Positions 1 through 8,536 of a stretch of 64,000 bases of DNA are shown here, piece after piece (position 1 is the stretch's first letter; each line of letters starts with the position of its first letter). The translations under genes and the position numbers were made by a program. The notes beneath the pieces were generated by a model. That model made no database searches, was not told the DNA's origin, and saw only the letters and a list, made by a program, of their open reading frames with translations. Source of the DNA: Solirubrobacter deserti (GTDB taxonomy: Bacteria > Actinomycetota > Thermoleophilia > Solirubrobacterales > Solirubrobacteraceae); assembly GCF_003344625.1 (NCBI RefSeq), contig NZ_QPKJ02000005.1, positions 372,001 to 436,000 on the forward strand, written 5' to 3'.

Positions 1-1
1 C

Positions 2-1069
2 GCGGGCGACGTCCCGCTGATCACCGCCGAGGCCATCCAGCAGCTCGTCGAGGCGCACGAGCAGTCCGAGGCCACGGCCACGATGGCGACGATGGAGCTC
101 GACGACCCCGGCCAGTACGGCCGCGTGATCCGCGACATCACCGGCAACGTGACCCAGGTCGTCGAGGCCAAGGGCGGCGCGGGCGACGCGACGCCCGAGC
201 AGCTGGAGATCCGCGAGGTCAACACGGGCATCTACGCCTTCGACGGCGCCGCGCTGATCGACGCCCTCGCCGCGCTCACGCCCGACAACGCGCAGGGCGA
301 GCTCTACCTGCCCGACGTGCTGCCGCGGATGAAGACGATCCAGGCGCACCTGATCACGGACCCGACGCTCACGCTCGGCGTCAACGACCGCGTCCAGCTC
401 GCCGAGGTGCGCAAGCTGGCCCAGAAGCGCATCCACGACGAGCTCCAGCGCGCCGGCGTCAGCATCATCGACCCCGACAGCACGCACATCGACGCGGACG
501 TGCGCATCGGCCAGGACACCGTCATCGAGCCGGGCACGTCGCTGAAGGGCAACACCACGATCGGCGCCGACTGCAGCGTCGGCCCGCACACGACGCTGAT
601 CGACTGCCGGCTCGGCGACGGCGTCAGCATCCCGCACAGCTACGCGGTGCAGGCGGTCGTCGACGACTTCGGCACGATCGGCCCGTTCGCGTACCTGCGC
701 CCGGACGCGCACCTGCACGCCAAGGCCAAGGCGGGCGCGTTCGTCGAGATCAAGAACTCGAACATCGGCAGCGGCACCAAGGTCCCGCACCTGTCCTACA
801 TCGGTGACACCGACATCGGCGAGAACTCCAACATCGGCGCCGGCAACATCACCGCGAACTACGACGGCCGCAACAAGCACCGCACGACGATCGGCTCCAA
901 CGTCCGCACCTCGGTGGACACCGCGTTCGTCGCCCCGGTGACGGTCGGCGATGGCGCGTACACCGGAGCGGGTAGCGTCATCACCGAAGACGTCCCCGCC
1001 AACGCCCTCGGCATAGCCCGCGCCCGGCAGAAGAACATCGCGGATTATGCGGAACGACGAAAGCCGTGA
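2..1069 (+). CDS. glmU: GlmU, 5'-truncated by the window edge
   Basis: Bifunctional N-acetylglucosamine-1-phosphate uridyltransferase/glucosamine-1-phosphate acetyltransferase, making UDP-GlcNAc for peptidoglycan in the cytoplasm. The frame is open from base 2, and the first visible residues (AGDVPLI) are the conserved core of the nucleotidyltransferase domain, so the true start lies before the window. The C-terminal part shows hexapeptide repeats of a left-handed beta helix (IGQDTVIEPGT, IGADCSVGP), and the acetyltransferase active-site region PHLSYIGDTDIG...NIGAGNITANYDG holds the expected catalytic His. The stop overlaps the possible GTG start of prs, and glmU-prs is a widespread gene pair. 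Product is certain; only the N-terminus is missing. Confidence 0.96.
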   Translation, partial: AGDVPLITAEAIQQLVEAHEQSEATATMATMELDDPGQYGRVIRDITGNVTQVVEAKGGAGDATPEQLEIREVNTGIYAFDGAALIDALAALTPDNAQGELYLPDVLPRMKTIQAHLITDPTLTLGVNDRVQLAEVRKLAQKRIHDELQRAGVSIIDPDSTHIDADVRIGQDTVIEPGTSLKGNTTIGADCSVGPHTTLIDCRLGDGVSIPHSYAVQAVVDDFGTIGPFAYLRPDAHLHAKAKAGAFVEIKNSNIGSGTKVPHLSYIGDTDIGENSNIGAGNITANYDGRNKHRTTIGSNVRTSVDTAFVAPVTVGDGAYTGAGSVITEDVPANALGIARARQKNIADYAERRKP

Positions 1070-2127
1070 CGACCGCTGCCCCTCGTACACTCCGCCATGC
1101 CGTGAGTGCCTTGACATCTCGCCCCTCATCGGCCACGTCACTGCCGCTCAGCGGCTATGACAAGCGGCTGATGCTCTTCTCCGGCCGCTCCAATCCGGAG
1201 CTCGCCGCGAAGATCGCCAACAAGCTCGGGCTCGGCCTGGGCGGAGTCACGCTGAAGACGTTCTCCAACGGCGAGGTGTACTGCCGTTACGAGGAGTCCA
1301 TCCGCGGCGCTGACGTGTTCATCGTCCAGCCCACGTGCGGCAACGCGGCCACCGGGGTCACCGCGAACGACGCCCTGATGGAGCTGCTCGTGATGATCGA
1401 CGCGGCCGTCGGCGCCTCCGCGCACCGCGTGATCGCCGTCACGCCGTGGTTCGGCTACAGCCGCCAGGACAAGAAGTCCGCCCCACGCGAGCCGATCTCC
1501 TCTCGCCTGGTCGCCCACATGCTGGAGGCGGCGGGCGCCGACCGCGTGCTCACGATGGACCTCCACGCCGGCCAGGTGCAGGGCTTCTTCTCCAAGCCCG
1601 TGGACCACATGACGGCGATGTTCATCCTCACGCAGTACTTCAACGACCAGCACCTCGAGGACCTGGTCGTCGTCAGCCCGGACGCCGGCCGCGTGAAGCT
1701 GGCCAAGAAGTTCGCGGAGAAGGTCGGCGCGGAGCTGGCGATCCTCAACAAGGAGCGCCCCGCCCAGCAGGTGGCCGAGATCGCCTACGTGATCGGTGAT
1801 GTCAAGGACAAGACCGCGGTGATCGTCGACGACATCATCGACACCGCCGGCACGCTGCGGGCCGCGGGGGAGACGGTCAAGGACGAGGGCGCCAAGCGCG
1901 TGTTCGCGGCCGCCACGCACCCTGTGCTCTCCGGCAACGCGTACGAGAACCTGAAGGCGAGCCCGTTCGAGCGGATCGTCGTGACGGACACGATCCCGAT
2001 GCAGAAGGACGCGCCGGACAACATCACGGTCCTGTCGGTGGCCGACCTGTTGACCGACAGCATCCGCCGCATCTTCACCGACGACTCCGTCGCCGAGGTC
2101 TTCGGCGGCGAGAACCAGCTGTTCTGA
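1066..2127 (+). CDS. prs: ribose-phosphate pyrophosphokinase
   Basis: Makes PRPP from ribose 5-phosphate and ATP for nucleotide, His, Trp and NAD synthesis. Family hallmarks are the N-terminal FSGRSNPELA, the FSNGEVY segment, DLHAGQVQGFF and the PRPP-binding loop VIVDDIIDTAGTL. The longest frame starts at GTG 1066, overlapping the glmU stop as GTGA. This gives an N-terminus about 30 residues longer than usual. GTG 1102 is an attractive alternative because a TACACT -10-like hexamer (1086-1091) ends 10 nt upstream, which would be a leaderless internal promoter; ATG 1171 is also possible. Product is certain, start is not. Confidence 0.95.
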   Translation: MTTAAPRTLRHAVSALTSRPSSATSLPLSGYDKRLMLFSGRSNPELAAKIANKLGLGLGGVTLKTFSNGEVYCRYEESIRGADVFIVQPTCGNAATGVTANDALMELLVMIDAAVGASAHRVIAVTPWFGYSRQDKKSAPREPISSRLVAHMLEAAGADRVLTMDLHAGQVQGFFSKPVDHMTAMFILTQYFNDQHLEDLVVVSPDAGRVKLAKKFAEKVGAELAILNKERPAQQVAEIAYVIGDVKDKTAVIVDDIIDTAGTLRAAGETVKDEGAKRVFAAATHPVLSGNAYENLKASPFERIVVTDTIPMQKDAPDNITVLSVADLLTDSIRRIFTDDSVAEVFGGENQLF

Positions 2128-2399
2128 GCACCCAGCGCCTGCAACTGCTCCTGGGCCTCTCGGATGAGGAGCTGCTGCAGATCCTGGACTCGGACCCGCT
2201 CGCGGTGATCACGGGCGACGAGGACTACCGGCCCGAGGTGCAGATCCTGCTCGAGCTGATCGGCGACGAGCCGCCGCCGAAGGCCTGGGTCCGCGGCCGC
2301 CCGCTGCAACTGCTCTTGCAGCGGGACTTCGCGGGCTTCGAGGACGCGCTCGCCGAGTACCGCGAGCGCGGTCACATCATCCGCAAGCGCGGAGAGTGA
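2124..2399 (+). CDS. small conserved-looking protein, possibly ParS/MbcA-like
   Basis: Unrecognised 91-residue protein. The first standard start is GTG 2205, giving 64 aa. The frame stays coding-like upstream (STQRLQLLLGLSDEELLQILD), back to a CTG at 2124 that overlaps the prs stop as CTGA, so CTG may be the true start. The C-terminal half (PKAWVRGRPLQLLLQRDFAGFEDALAEY) loosely recalls the DUF2384 domain of ParS/MbcA-type antitoxins, but no toxin gene is adjacent. That family link is only an impression. The gene is probably co-transcribed with prs and converges on the DUF4235 gene with no gap. Confidence 0.6.
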   Translation: MSTQRLQLLLGLSDEELLQILDSDPLAVITGDEDYRPEVQILLELIGDEPPPKAWVRGRPLQLLLQRDFAGFEDALAEYRERGHIIRKRGE

Positions 2400-2714
2400 T
2401 CACTCGTCGGGGTCGGGGCGCTTCTCGCCCGGCCACGAACCCGTGAGGTAGTTCCAGCCGATCGCTCCGTAGCGATCGACGACCACGCGCGTGACCTTGA
2501 AGATCACGCCCTGCAGCGCCGCGGCGCTGAGGATCTTCACCCAGGACGCCTGCTCGGTCGTGCCCTTCGGCGGATCCTCGTCGTCGATCTTCGTCCAGGC
2601 GAAGTTGAAGATCCGCTTGCCGACCAGGGCGGCCACGATGCTCAGGAAGAGGCCAAACGGCTTGTAGATGAGTCCCACGGTCGCCGACATTACCCATTTC
2701 GACGCGCTGGCCAT
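2400..2714 (-). CDS. DUF4235 family membrane protein
   Basis: A 104-residue protein of unknown function. It matches the DUF4235 layout seen in actinobacteria: an N-terminal hydrophobic segment (VGLIYKPFGLFLSIVAALVGKRIF), a polar stretch (KIDDEDPPKGT), a second hydrophobic helix (KILSAAALQGVIFKVTRVVVDRYG) and the end motif YLTGSWPGEK. It is probably an inner-membrane protein with two helices. The start is ATG at 2714. It converges on the preceding small gene with no gap and is divergent from the gene starting at 2794. Confidence 0.8.
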   Translation of the reverse strand: MASASKWVMSATVGLIYKPFGLFLSIVAALVGKRIFNFAWTKIDDEDPPKGTTEQASWVKILSAAALQGVIFKVTRVVVDRYGAIGWNYLTGSWPGEKRPDPDE

Positions 2715-2793
2715 TCGACCATGGCGTATTCCGACCGGCGGGCGGTAATGATGTTCGGCACGAAGACCGATACTTCGCTCAAGGACGGACGCG

Positions 2794-3498
2794 ATGAACG
2801 AAGATCACTCAGACGACCTGCTCAAGCGAGCGCTGATAGACGCCGAGGCGGCCGCTTCGGTCGCCCTGCGCGTCACGCCGCTCGCGCTCTCGGAGGCCCT
2901 GACGGTGGTGTTCCACGGTCGCAAGGACCTCGGGACCATCCAGACCTACGTCGCCCACGGGGGGCGCGGAGCCGGCGACGCCGTCGGCAAGGACGAGCTC
3001 TTGCGCGTCCCGTGCGACCTCGACCTCGCGGAGGCGGGCGACCGCGCCGAGGCTGAACAGCTCTTCCAGGAGCAGGCCGCGGCGCTGCGCGACGCGCTCG
3101 TGGGCGCCGACACGGTGCTCGAGATCTGGCGCGAGCCGCTGGAGGACCTCGCCCACGACCACGTCCGCGTGGACCGGCGCCTGAAGCTCGACGTGCGGCT
3201 GCCCGCGCACCGGCTGCTGCCGACCGCGCTGCTGAGCCCGGAGAAGCAGATCGTGGTCACGCCCGTGTGCAGCGCCCGCTCGCTCAACGAGGGTCGTCCG
3301 CCGATGGGGATCGCGGTCGGCCAGCAGGACGTCGTGCGCGTGTACCCGCTGCCCGACGACCCCGAGCGCTGCCTGAACGACTTCCTGGACGCCGCGGCCG
3401 AGCACGCCATGAAGCTCGCCGAGCAGCTGGGCCGCCAGGAGGCGTCCGTCCAGCGCTTCCTCGAGCTCAACGGGGACGATTTCCCTCAGACTGGATAA
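2794..3498 (+). CDS. hypothetical protein, 234 aa
   Basis: Unrecognised soluble, acidic protein without signal peptide or membrane segment. The middle contains an HDHVRVDRRLKLDVRLPAHRL segment, and the C-terminal third is a predicted amphipathic helix (LNDFLDAAAEHAMKLAEQL). Start is ATG 2794, with AAGGA about 8 nt upstream as ribosome-binding site. GC-rich third positions and even codon use support a real gene. It is divergent from the DUF4235 gene, and no function can be inferred from neighbours. Confidence 0.75.
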   Translation: MNEDHSDDLLKRALIDAEAAASVALRVTPLALSEALTVVFHGRKDLGTIQTYVAHGGRGAGDAVGKDELLRVPCDLDLAEAGDRAEAEQLFQEQAAALRDALVGADTVLEIWREPLEDLAHDHVRVDRRLKLDVRLPAHRLLPTALLSPEKQIVVTPVCSARSLNEGRPPMGIAVGQQDVVRVYPLPDDPERCLNDFLDAAAEHAMKLAEQLGRQEASVQRFLELNGDDFPQTG

Positions 3499-3539
3499 CC
3501 CGCCCCCCGCCCCCCGCCTTCCTATAGAACTCACGCCTT

Positions 3540-3986
3540 CTGAGGCGGACCCGGGTTCTGATAGTCGTCGGCTTCGCGCTGTTCTTCTTCATCGGGATCA
3601 GCGCGATGCTGGCCCGTGCGCTGGCGGCCACGGGCACCGAGCGCAGCCGCGTGCTCGAGGTCGCGCAGGCAGAGGCCCGCGGGGACGCCCGCGCCGTCCT
3701 GCAGGCCACGCCCGCGTGCGCCCGCCAGCCCGCGTGCGTGGCCGCGACGACGACGTTCGTGAACACGCTCCGGCGCGGCGGTGAGGTCGAGATCCTGCAG
3801 TACAAGCCGAGCGTCCAGCTGCCGCTCACGCGTGTGACCGGGACGGGCCGCGTCGCCTGGCGCGCCGGGGCCAGCCCGCCCGTCGTCCAGTGCGTGCGCG
3901 TGCGCCGCGACGGCCCGCTGTCCGGCGCGAAGGTCGAGCTGCTGGCCATCTCGGCGCCGATCGGCAACGACGACGCCTGTCCCTAG
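3540..3986 (+). CDS. single-pass membrane-anchored hypothetical protein
   Basis: Unrecognised protein. The first ATG (3606) would cut a transmembrane segment in half. The same frame upstream encodes RRTRVLIVVGFALFFFIGI, a clear N-in anchor with preceding positive charges. No ATG, GTG or TTG occurs between the in-frame TAG at 3525 and this segment, so CTG 3540 is the likely start, giving 148 aa. The rest is an exported-looking domain with three cysteines near TPACARQPAC and one in VQCVRV, suggesting disulfides outside the membrane. The layout (short tail, helix, beta-rich domain) is pilin- or pseudopilin-like in general shape, but no prepilin cleavage motif was seen. Confidence 0.6.
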   Translation: MRRTRVLIVVGFALFFFIGISAMLARALAATGTERSRVLEVAQAEARGDARAVLQATPACARQPACVAATTTFVNTLRRGGEVEILQYKPSVQLPLTRVTGTGRVAWRAGASPPVVQCVRVRRDGPLSGAKVELLAISAPIGNDDACP

Positions 3987-4061
3987 CTGCACCGAAAGGC
4001 GCAACGACGTACCTCGTTCGATCGAGGACGGCGACCCGGGGCCGGCCGTACGGTCGGCCGC

Positions 4062-5483
4062 ATGTTCCGAGCAACGATCCTGACGGTGACGCTGACCCTG
4101 TCGATCCACGCGGCGGCGGCGCGCGCGAGCACGATCGGCCACGATGCCGGCGGCTGGACCTTCGCGGGCGCGCCCGGGGAGCGCAACGCGCTGACGCTCA
4201 GCGAACAGGCCGACGGCGCCCTGCGCTTCTCCGACGACGGCGCGAGCATCACCGTCCACCCGCCCGGTTGCACGCGCGTCGACGTGCGCGCCGTCAGCTG
4301 CCCGCCCGCGCCGGTCCGCGTCGCGCTCGCCGACGGCAACGACACGTTCGGCCTCCACCGGGTGGGCGCGGCCTTCCCGCTCACGGTCGACGGCGGCGAC
4401 GGCGACGACCAGCTCACCGGCGACATCCTGGCCAAGGACAAGACGTTCCTGGGCGGTCCCGGCAACGACCTGCTCGACGGCGCCTCCGGAAACGACGTCC
4501 TGCGCGGCGGTGCCGGCAACGACATCCTGTGGGGCGACGCGGGCGCCGACCAGCTGCACGGCGAGGACGGCGACGACCAGCTCAAGCCCGACAACGGCAA
4601 GGCGCCTGCCCCCGACTTCGTCGACGGCGGCCCCGGGATCGACAAGATCGACGACTGGGTCGAGCTGGCCGCGTCCACCTACCCGCGGCTCAACGTCACG
4701 CTGGACGGCGTCGCGGACGACGGCCGGCCGGGCGAGGGGGACAACATCGTCAACGTCGAGAAGGCCGAACCCAAGGTCTCCGGGCACTTCGTGCTCACCG
4801 ACGGCCCGGACGACTGGTACGTGATGGCCAACCTCGACAGCGGCGCCTCGACGATCCTCGCCGGTGGCGGGAACGACCGGATCGTCGGCGAGGACGCCGC
4901 CGAGACGATCGACGGCGGCGCCGGCGACGACTACCTGGAGGGCGGCCGCCGCTCCGACGTGCTGCGCGGCGGGCCCGGCCGGGACCTGATCGTCGCCGAC
5001 GAGTCCGAGATCACGTGCGTGTGGGGTCCCGACAGCTGCCTGATCTTCGGCGACGACGTGATCGACGCCCGCGACGGCGAGCGCGACGAGATCAACTGCG
5101 GGCCGGGCACCGACCGGCTGACCGCCGACCCGGTCGACGCCCATCTCGGCTGCGAGAGCGTCGACACGGGTGGCGCCGCCCCGGGGCCGGTGCCGACCGG
5201 CGACGGCAGCACGCCGACGCTCGGCCTGAAAATCACGCGGGTGAAGCTCGGCAAGGCGCTGCGCGACGGGCTGCGCGTGAAGCTGACCGGCACCGCGACG
5301 GGCACGATCACGGTCCGCGCGCGGCGCGGGAAGACCGTCGTGGCCAAGGGCAGCGGCCGGGCCGGCACGACGGTCCGCGTCAAGTTCACGAAGGCGGCGA
5401 AGACCAAGCTGCGCCGCGTGAAGACGGTCACGCTGACGGTGTCCGCGGGCGCCGCGAGCACGACGCTCAAGCTTCGTCGCTGA
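4062..5483 (+). CDS. secreted RTX-like calcium-binding repeat protein
   Basis: A 473-residue exported protein. A signal peptide (residues 1-23, ending AAAARAS) is followed by two clusters of RTX-type nonapeptides (consensus GGxGxDxLx). The first is at about residues 108-175 (GGDGDDQL, GGPGNDLL, GGAGNDIL, GEDGDDQL), the second at about 265-312 (GGGNDRIV, GGAGDDYL, GGPGRDLI). Such repeats form calcium-stabilised beta rolls. A Thr/Gly-rich linker leads to a C-terminal beta domain of about 90 residues (LKITRVKLGKALRDGL...) related to that of the secreted protein at 55922. No catalytic domain is visible, so the protein may be structural or adhesive. No type I secretion genes are nearby, and the signal peptide argues for Sec export. 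Confidence 0.85.
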   Translation: MFRATILTVTLTLSIHAAAARASTIGHDAGGWTFAGAPGERNALTLSEQADGALRFSDDGASITVHPPGCTRVDVRAVSCPPAPVRVALADGNDTFGLHRVGAAFPLTVDGGDGDDQLTGDILAKDKTFLGGPGNDLLDGASGNDVLRGGAGNDILWGDAGADQLHGEDGDDQLKPDNGKAPAPDFVDGGPGIDKIDDWVELAASTYPRLNVTLDGVADDGRPGEGDNIVNVEKAEPKVSGHFVLTDGPDDWYVMANLDSGASTILAGGGNDRIVGEDAAETIDGGAGDDYLEGGRRSDVLRGGPGRDLIVADESEITCVWGPDSCLIFGDDVIDARDGERDEINCGPGTDRLTADPVDAHLGCESVDTGGAAPGPVPTGDGSTPTLGLKITRVKLGKALRDGLRVKLTGTATGTITVRARRGKTVVAKGSGRAGTTVRVKFTKAAKTKLRRVKTVTLTVSAGAASTTLKLRR

Positions 5484-5527
5484 ATCTGCGGAACTTCCCG
5501 CCGGACGGCGTGTTGAGATTCGCCGTG

Positions 5528-7408
5528 ATGGCCCGCCTCCGTTTCCTCCTGCCGATTTTCGCGCTCTTGGCCCTGTTCCCGGCCGCCGCGCACGCCGAGA
5601 AGCCGAACGAGCAAGCGCTCTACCAGGACGGTCCGGAGGGCCGCTACCTGCTCGACGGGGACTGGCTGTTCCGGCTGGACCCGACCGACCAGGGCATCAA
5701 GCAGCGCTGGATGCGGAGCACGTCGAAGTCGGGCTGGAACACGGTCGAGGTGCCGAACGTCTGGAACCTGGGCGATCCCTCGAACGAGTCGATGGCGGGC
5801 GGCGTCGGCTGGTACCGCAAGGACTTCGAGCTGCCGAACGCCGACTCCGCGCTGGAGTGGGCGTTCCGCTTCGAGTCGGTCAACTACCGCACGCGCGTGT
5901 GGCTGAACGGCAAGCCGATCGGCGAGAACACGGGCGCGTACATCCCCTTCGAGATCGAGGCGGCGGACGCGGTCAAGCGGCGCGGCACGAACCGGCTGGT
6001 GGTGCGCGTGGACTCCAAGCGCCTGGACCGCGACTTCCCGCCCGCGCGCACGAACGCGGACGGCGTGCCGTCCGGCGGCTGGTGGAACTACTCCGGCATC
6101 CAGCGCGAGGTGTACCTCAAGAAGCTGGACACGGTCGACTTCCAGACGGTCACGGTCCGGCCGGAGCTCTCGTGCGGCACCTGCGACGCGACCGTGCGCA
6201 TGGACCTCGACCTGCGCAACGTCACCCGCGACGGCCAGCGCGTCACGGTCACCGGCAAGTTCGGGGACCGTAACGTCCGCCTGGGCACCAAGACGCTCGG
6301 CCCGGACGGGATCGCGAGCTTCACGGACTCGATCCGGGTCGCCGACCCGCGTCTGTGGTCGCCGCAGACGCCGAACCTCTACGACGTCTCCTTCACCGTG
6401 CGCGTGGACGGCGAGAAGGTCGCCGGCTACCAGCTGCACAGCGGCATCCGCTCGATCAAGGTCTCCCAGGGCCGGCTGTTCCTGAACGGCGCGCCCCTGA
6501 ACGTGCGCGGCTTCGGCCTGCACGAGGAGTCCAAGGCCGACGGCTTCGCGATCACCAACGAGCGTCGCGAGGAGCTCGTGAACCTCACGCGCGAGGCGGG
6601 CGGCACGGTGTTGCGCACGCACTACCCGTTCCACCCGTACACGCACGAGCTCGCGGACCGGCTGGGCCTGCTCATCTGGTCCGAGATCCCGGTCTACAGC
6701 GTCTCTACGGCGGTCCTGAAGGAGCCGTCCGTGCGCCGCCTGGCGGTCGCGGAGCTCGAGCGCATGATCGGCGCGCACCAGAACCACCCGTCGGTGATGG
6801 TGTGGTCGATCGGCAACGAGCTGTCCTCGCAGCCCGGCCCGGTGCAGGTGGCCTACATCAACGCGGCGGCCAAGTTCGCCAAGGAGATGGACCCGACGCG
6901 GCCCGTCGGCATCGCGGTCGCCGCCTACCCGAGCTCGCTCTGCCAGGCGCAGGAGTACAAGGCGCTCGACGTGCTGGGCTTCAACAACTACTTCGGCTGG
7001 TACCCGGGGCCGAGCGGCCAGATCTTCGACCGCACCAAGCTCTCCGGGTACCTGGACGCGGTCCGCGCCTGCTACCCGAACCAGGCCCTGATGGTCACGG
7101 AGTTCGGCGCGGAGGCCAACCGCGAGGGCCCGATCGAGGAGAAGGGCACCTGGGCCTTCCAGCAGGAGTGGATCAACTACCAGATGACGGTCATGAACTC
7201 CAAGCCGTGGCTGAGCGGCGTCCTCTACTGGACACTCAACGAGTTCTGGGTCCGCCCGGGCTGGGAGGGCGGCAACCCGCGGCCGGCCGCCCCGGTCCAC
7301 CAGAAGGGCCTCGTCAGCTACGACGGCGTGAAGAAGCCCGCGTTCTTCGACATCCAGCGCTGGTTCAAGGCGACGCCCCAGTTCGGGCCGCCGCCTCCTG
7401 CCGCCTAG
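5528..7408 (+). CDS. secreted GH2 family glycoside hydrolase
   Basis: Exported retaining beta-glycosidase of the beta-galactosidase/beta-glucuronidase family, 626 aa. A signal peptide (residues 1-22, ending AAAHA) precedes the GH2 sugar-binding jelly roll (GGVGWYRKDFELP, RVWLNGKPIGENTGAYIPFE), an Ig-like domain and a TIM barrel. The barrel has the acid/base in WSIGNELSS (Glu about 431) and the nucleophile in MVTEFGAEA (Glu about 525). ATG 5528 is chosen because it begins the signal peptide. The substrate cannot be told from sequence. The enzyme probably acts outside the membrane on plant or microbial polysaccharide. Confidence 0.92.
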   Translation: MARLRFLLPIFALLALFPAAAHAEKPNEQALYQDGPEGRYLLDGDWLFRLDPTDQGIKQRWMRSTSKSGWNTVEVPNVWNLGDPSNESMAGGVGWYRKDFELPNADSALEWAFRFESVNYRTRVWLNGKPIGENTGAYIPFEIEAADAVKRRGTNRLVVRVDSKRLDRDFPPARTNADGVPSGGWWNYSGIQREVYLKKLDTVDFQTVTVRPELSCGTCDATVRMDLDLRNVTRDGQRVTVTGKFGDRNVRLGTKTLGPDGIASFTDSIRVADPRLWSPQTPNLYDVSFTVRVDGEKVAGYQLHSGIRSIKVSQGRLFLNGAPLNVRGFGLHEESKADGFAITNERREELVNLTREAGGTVLRTHYPFHPYTHELADRLGLLIWSEIPVYSVSTAVLKEPSVRRLAVAELERMIGAHQNHPSVMVWSIGNELSSQPGPVQVAYINAAAKFAKEMDPTRPVGIAVAAYPSSLCQAQEYKALDVLGFNNYFGWYPGPSGQIFDRTKLSGYLDAVRACYPNQALMVTEFGAEANREGPIEEKGTWAFQQEWINYQMTVMNSKPWLSGVLYWTLNEFWVRPGWEGGNPRPAAPVHQKGLVSYDGVKKPAFFDIQRWFKATPQFGPPPPAA

Positions 7409-7740
7409 CGGTTCACTCGGCGCCTCGCCGGGCGCGCGGGCTCCATCGGCTTGCGCGTCCGGACACGGCGCCGACCCGGGTCGGCGAGCTTGTCGTGCGA
7501 TCCCCGTAGGCGCTTGTCGGACTGCACGGCGAAGGGCAGCGGGATGCCGCCGTTGGGCGACGTCTTCGGCTTGTCCGAGATGCGGTCGTTGCCGCCGCCC
7601 CCGGAGTCGTCCTCGTCCTCGCCGGACCAAGTAGACGCATTGTCGGAGCGCAAGAACATCAGGAACAGCGCGCCGCCGAGGACAAGGGCCACAAGATGGA
7701 GGACTCCGAAGATCACGAGCAGCTCCGCGTCGGGGGACAT
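7405..7740 (-). CDS. small single-pass membrane protein
   Basis: Unrecognised 111-residue protein. ATG 7740 is chosen because it directly precedes one transmembrane helix (LLVIFGVLHLVALVLGGALFLMFL, residues about 6-29). It is followed by an acidic/glycine stretch (GEDEDDSGGGG) and a very basic tail (RRRVRTRKP...RRRVNR) that may bind nucleic acid or phospholipid head groups. It converges on the GH2 gene with a 4-bp overlap and is divergent from L25. A longer frame upstream of ATG 7740 reads through the divergent promoter region and is not believable. Confidence 0.7.
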   Translation of the reverse strand: MSPDAELLVIFGVLHLVALVLGGALFLMFLRSDNASTWSGEDEDDSGGGGNDRISDKPKTSPNGGIPLPFAVQSDKRLRGSHDKLADPGRRRVRTRKPMEPARPARRRVNR

Positions 7741-7843
7741 TGCTCTCTGGTTACCCGTCGTACGTGGGCGCCATAACACATTCGCTACCATCCTCGGCCG
7801 CTCATCGCGCCGAGTTTCCCTGCCCGCGATGTCCCCAAAGATC

Positions 7844-8536
7844 ATGGCCGAAGATACGACTCTCTCACTGACTGCGCGCGACCCCGAGGGCTCGCGCGCC
7901 ACCCGCCGTCTGCGTCGCGCGGGCAACGTCCCCGGCGTCATCTACGGCGGTGACGGTGAGCCGTCGCACTTCGCCGTCGACGCGCGCATCCTGCGCAACA
8001 CGCTCGCCCACTCCGGCGCGATCCTCGACGTCGCGCTCGACGGCGGCAAGAAGGCTCCCGTCCTGGTCAAGGACGTCCAGCGCCACCCGGTGCGCGGCGA
8101 CATCATGCACGTGGACTTCCTGCGCGTGAACATGAACGAGACGATCCAGACCACGGTCGTCATCGACCTGGTCGGCGCCGAGACGGCGCCGGGCGTCGTC
8201 GAGGGCGGCGTGCTCAGCCAGGAAACGCGCGAGGTCACCATCGAGGCGCTCCCGGGCGACCTGCCGGAGACCATCCAGCACGACGTGTCGGGCCTGGAGA
8301 TGAACGCCACGCTCACGCTCGGCGCGATCACCGCGCCGGAGGGCGTCACGTTCGTCGACGATCTCGAGGAGACCGTCATCGCGTCGATCACGCCGCCGAC
8401 CGCCGAGCCGGTCGAGGACGAGATCGAGACCGAGACGGCGCTCGTGGGCGACGACGCGGTCGCCGAGGGCCAGGCCGAGGGCGACACCGCCGAGGAGGCC
8501 GCGCAGTCGGCCGAAGACTCCTCGGACGCGTCCTGA
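7844..8536 (+). CDS. rplY: 50S ribosomal protein L25, TL5/Ctc form
   Basis: 5S rRNA-binding ribosomal protein of the long TL5/CTC type, 230 aa. The N-terminal L25 domain shows the typical RATRRLRRAGNVPGVIYGG and VKDVQRHPVRGDIMHVDFLRV. A C-terminal beta domain (LVGAETAPGVVEGGVL...) and an acidic Glu/Ala-rich tail follow. ATG 7844 gives the natural N-terminus MAEDTTLSL; ATG 7829 is five codons upstream. A TACCAT -10-like hexamer lies at 7788-7793. The stop overlaps the pth start as CTGA, and the pair is a common ctc-pth operon. Confidence 0.94.
   Translation: MAEDTTLSLTARDPEGSRATRRLRRAGNVPGVIYGGDGEPSHFAVDARILRNTLAHSGAILDVALDGGKKAPVLVKDVQRHPVRGDIMHVDFLRVNMNETIQTTVVIDLVGAETAPGVVEGGVLSQETREVTIEALPGDLPETIQHDVSGLEMNATLTLGAITAPEGVTFVDDLEETVIASITPPTAEPVEDEIETETALVGDDAVAEGQAEGDTAEEAAQSAEDSSDAS

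Noticed and set aside
1138..1920. Long open frame opposite prs (and similar long antisense frames opposite mfd, eno, the TPR-like gene and the LuxR-type gene)
   Set aside because: High GC removes stop codons in the antisense frames. The translations are Arg/Ala/His-rich without domain features and mirror well-supported genes.
2124..2399. Toxin-antitoxin module
   Set aside because: The weak ParS/MbcA resemblance has no adjacent RES-type or other toxin gene.
4390..5000. Repeated GGC/GAC-rich blocks that look like a DNA repeat array or CRISPR
   Set aside because: They are codon-level repeats of RTX nonapeptides, irregular in spacing and without spacers.
3890..5527. In-frame extension of the GH2 gene back to 3890
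   Set aside because: The upstream part is an Arg-rich shadow of the RTX-like gene, and the signal peptide starts at ATG 5528.
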